Shown here in pieces: positions 61,994 to 64,000 of a stretch of 64,000 nt of DNA. How positions within the stretch are numbered: position 1 is the stretch's first letter; every line of letters starts with the position of its first letter. The DNA is taken from assembly GCF_019075875.1 (NCBI RefSeq), contig NZ_JAHOOZ010000001.1, positions 3,472,001-3,536,000 of the forward strand. Reading direction: 5' to 3'. The notes under the pieces were generated by a model. It made no database searches, was not told where the DNA came from, and saw only the letters and a program-made list of their open reading frames with translations. The position numbers were made by a program, and so were the translations under genes. Source of the DNA: Novosphingobium sp. G106. GTDB taxonomy: Bacteria; Pseudomonadota; Alphaproteobacteria; Sphingomonadales; Sphingomonadaceae.

Positions 61994-63709
61994 TCAAGCT
62001 GGAGCGGAACTCTGCGCGCGCTCGGCCAGCGCGGCCGCCAGAAGGGTGCTGGGATCGCCCGCGGCGTGCCGCGCAGCGAGATAGCCATGGGTCATCCCGC
62101 GCGCATTGGACATGCCGCTCTGCATCACCGCACCGTTGTCCAGCCGCGCGACCGAGTTGCCGGCCAGGTAGAGGCCCTCGATAGGCTCGCCATCCCAGCC
62201 CATGGCCCGGCAGTGCTCGTCGACGACTACACCCGCCGAAGCGATGCCCGAACTGGCGAGCCGGCTCAGCGACACGGCATAGAACGGCGCCTTCAGCAAA
62301 GGCCCCAGCGTCGGGCTCGGCTTGTGGAACTTGTCCCCGGTCATATAGGCGCCCCATAGCGACTTGCCGCGGCCGAACTCGGGATCGTCGTTGCGTTCGC
62401 AATAGGCGTTGAAGTTCGCGATCGTCTCGGCGAGACCTTCTGCGGCGATGCCGGTCTTGGCCGCCAGTTCCGCGATACTGTCGGCAGTGATGCCCACTTC
62501 CTCGGGGATCGGCTGGCCCGGCAGGATCGAGGCCAGCGGATATTTCTCGCGCGCCTGGCTGTCGAGCACGAGCCAGCAGGGGAAATTGGGATGATCCTGC
62601 GTCGCGCCGTCGATCGCATCGACTGCGAAATAGAGCGAGCGGTAGAAGCCCTCGTCGGCGAACCGCTTGCCCGCCCGGTTGACCACCATCGAATGCGGCA
62701 GCCCGGCGAAGGCCATGATGTTGCGCCAGAGCGGCACCCCTTCCTGCAGCTCTTCGCCTGGAACGGAGAAACCCAGCATCGTCACGTCGGGCACCCGCGC
62801 CACCCTGGCGCCAAACTTGCCCGCCAGCCGCAGGTGCGCCCCGTCGACCTCGGGCATGATGACCGATTGCACGTCGAGTTGCTGGCCCAGCGTCTTGGAG
62901 AAGGCCGGTGAGCGCTCATAGCTGCTGACCGCCACCACCACGCCGCGATTTGCCTTGATGAACAGCTCCTCGCCGCCGCGTACAGCGCGAACGCCGACGA
63001 CACGCGTCCCGTCCCCAATCAGTTCCTTGACGTCCATGCCGGTGTGCATGGGAATGCCGCGATCGATCGCGCCTTTGACGAAGTAGCAGATGAGGCCCGA
63101 ACCCAGGCAGCGCTCGTCCTTTTCGAGCCGTTCGGCCATGGCCGAGAAATCCCACTTGAGAATGTTCGCCGAGCCGCCGTTCCGGGAGATGTCCTCGTGG
63201 GTGAAGCCGTACATGACGTGCGGCGAAACCCGCGTGCGCTCCTGCCATTCGCCGAGCGTCTGCGCAGGAAACGGTTCGACCTCGAGCAGCCGGCCCTCGG
63301 CGACGCTGTCGTTGGAATAGCCGAAATAGTAATCGGGGCAGTTGCGGATGACGATCATCTTGAGGTCGATCGTCTTCTCGAAGAATTCGAGCATGGCCGG
63401 GCCGTGCACCGCCTGGTTGAGGATGGCGACGTCGTTGGCATAGCCCATGCCGAGGCTCTTGACGTAGCGGAACCCGCTCTCGGGTGAATCCTCGATGCCA
63501 ATCTCTGCCTCGAGATGATTGCCCGGTATCCAGACCTCGCCGAGCGAATAGGCGGTGACGCCGCCGACCTGCTCGGTGCGCTCCAGGATCATCGCGCTGG
63601 CACCATGTTCATGCGCCGAGATCGCGGCGGCAAGCCCGCCGGCTCCCGAGCCCACGGAGACGACATCCGCCTCGAGATCCCAACGGTCGGGCAGGTTCCG
63701 AATGATCAT
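61994..63709 (-). CDS. KstD/fumarate-reductase-like FAD flavoprotein 2
   Basis: Second flavoprotein of the same family, 571 residues. MIIRNLPDRWDLEADVVSVG then GSGAGGLAAAISAHEHGASA give the FAD motif; PGNHLEAEIGIEDSPESGFR is shared with flavoprotein 1. The C-terminus GLYLAGNSVARLDNGAVMQS followed by GMSNARGMTHGYLAARHA matches paralogue 1. The GAGGAG site before the ATG at 63709 fixes the start. A gene pair like this could act on two double bonds of the same ring system (inference). Confidence 0.87.
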   Translation of the reverse strand: MIIRNLPDRWDLEADVVSVGSGAGGLAAAISAHEHGASAMILERTEQVGGVTAYSLGEVWIPGNHLEAEIGIEDSPESGFRYVKSLGMGYANDVAILNQAVHGPAMLEFFEKTIDLKMIVIRNCPDYYFGYSNDSVAEGRLLEVEPFPAQTLGEWQERTRVSPHVMYGFTHEDISRNGGSANILKWDFSAMAERLEKDERCLGSGLICYFVKGAIDRGIPMHTGMDVKELIGDGTRVVGVRAVRGGEELFIKANRGVVVAVSSYERSPAFSKTLGQQLDVQSVIMPEVDGAHLRLAGKFGARVARVPDVTMLGFSVPGEELQEGVPLWRNIMAFAGLPHSMVVNRAGKRFADEGFYRSLYFAVDAIDGATQDHPNFPCWLVLDSQAREKYPLASILPGQPIPEEVGITADSIAELAAKTGIAAEGLAETIANFNAYCERNDDPEFGRGKSLWGAYMTGDKFHKPSPTLGPLLKAPFYAVSLSRLASSGIASAGVVVDEHCRAMGWDGEPIEGLYLAGNSVARLDNGAVMQSGMSNARGMTHGYLAARHAAGDPSTLLAAALAERAQSSAPA

Positions 63710-63777
63710 GCAGGCTCCTCGCAATTGGCGGCGGCGCTTGGCGGCCGCTTCGCCGTTTAGTCCAGTTGCTTGGCGCC

Positions 63778-64000
63778 TCAGACCGGCTGCCAGATCGGCG
63801 AGCCGCGCTCGGCCCGGTTCGACGGGACGACATGGCCGTCCACGTCGGTGATGCCGTATTCCTGCGCCAGCTCGGCATTGATGAAAGTCCCGCCGCTGCG
63901 CTTCATGATCGCAGGATCGGCAGCCAGCGCGGCGACGACGCGGCCCGGAAATTCCGGCGAACTGCCCGCCGAACTGCGCAGTTGCGCGGCCATGCCGGGA
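63778..64000 (-). CDS. SDR family protein, C-terminal part (runs off the window)
   Basis: Only the last 73 codons are inside the window. The sequence SPEFPGRVVAALAADPAIMK then RSGGTFINAELAQEYGITD matches the C-terminal part of SDR proteins common in sphingomonad catabolic clusters, after the nucleotide-binding core. The 5' end is missing, so the catalytic residues cannot be checked. It precedes KstD-like flavoprotein 2 by 68 bases. Confidence 0.7.
   Translation of the reverse strand, partial: PGMAAQLRSSAGSSPEFPGRVVAALAADPAIMKRSGGTFINAELAQEYGITDVDGHVVPSNRAERGSPIWQPV

Noticed and set aside
59247..63709. Assigning the two flavoproteins as 3-ketosteroid dehydrogenases
   Set aside because: The C-terminal FAD segment differs from that of true KstD and no other steroid-ring genes are visible, so only family-level naming is given.
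1..64000. CRISPR array, tRNA, rRNA, transposase or prophage genes
   Set aside because: I looked for regular repeats, cloverleaf-type segments and transposase motifs and found nothing that I could support.

Overview
This is a GC-rich chromosomal window whose gene content and style fit an alphaproteobacterium of the Sphingomonadaceae (Novosphingobium, Sphingobium or Sphingomonas type). The evidence is large TonB-dependent receptors, an UrcA-family protein, a MucR-like regulator, a DUF2147 protein, two promoters of the alphaproteobacterial general stress sigma factor EcfG (GGAAC-N16-CGTT), and many FAD, short-chain dehydrogenase and P450 enzymes. I see no rRNA, tRNA, CRISPR array, insertion sequence or prophage.

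Layout. 1-2.9 kb: catabolic genes (acyl-CoA-dehydrogenase-like flavoprotein cut by the window edge, cytochrome P450, SDR). 3-11 kb: housekeeping block (DEAD-box helicase, UPF0178 protein, two FAD proteins, HerA-like ATPase, FUSC-type membrane protein). 11.3-15.8 kb: TonB receptor followed by a chemoreceptor. 15.9-17.1 kb: stress island with two EcfG promoters, a small LuxR-type protein and two small membrane proteins. 17.1-33.3 kb: the most unusual part, an exported amine-oxidation locus. 33.3-37.5 kb: RND efflux pair. 37.6-42.6 kb: UrcA protein, M20 peptidase, MarR-like, AraC and MucR regulators. 42.9-47.9 kb: FHA-SpoIIE phosphatase, STAS protein, RsbW-like kinase, Ser/Thr kinase and PP2C phosphatase, a partner-switching and phosphorylation module. 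47.9-52.3 kb: glutaminase, DUF2147 protein, MprF. 52.5-57.3 kb: MacAB-type efflux operon with its outer-membrane factor. 57.4-64 kb: catabolic operon on the minus strand (2OG dioxygenase, SnoaL, CoxG-like protein, two KstD/fumarate-reductase-like flavoproteins and two SDRs).

The central locus combines three flavin amine oxidases with Tat-like N-termini, each next to its own exported cytochrome c; two RidA-family imine deaminases that carry signal peptides although RidA is normally cytosolic; a Tat-signal D-amino-acid-oxidase-like flavoprotein; a TonB receptor; and a hybrid histidine kinase with a LuxR-type response regulator. My reading is a periplasmic pathway: the receptor imports an amine-containing compound, flavoenzymes oxidise it and pass electrons to dedicated cytochromes c, exported RidA proteins hydrolyse the imine products, and the adjoining RND pump may export products or toxic compound. 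The substrate is unknown.

Seven genes carry an apparent +1 frameshift, each at a run of six or seven G/C, and each is restored by removing exactly one base. This looks like systematic homopolymer over-calling in the assembly, and these genes are annotated as full-length CDSs with the break noted.
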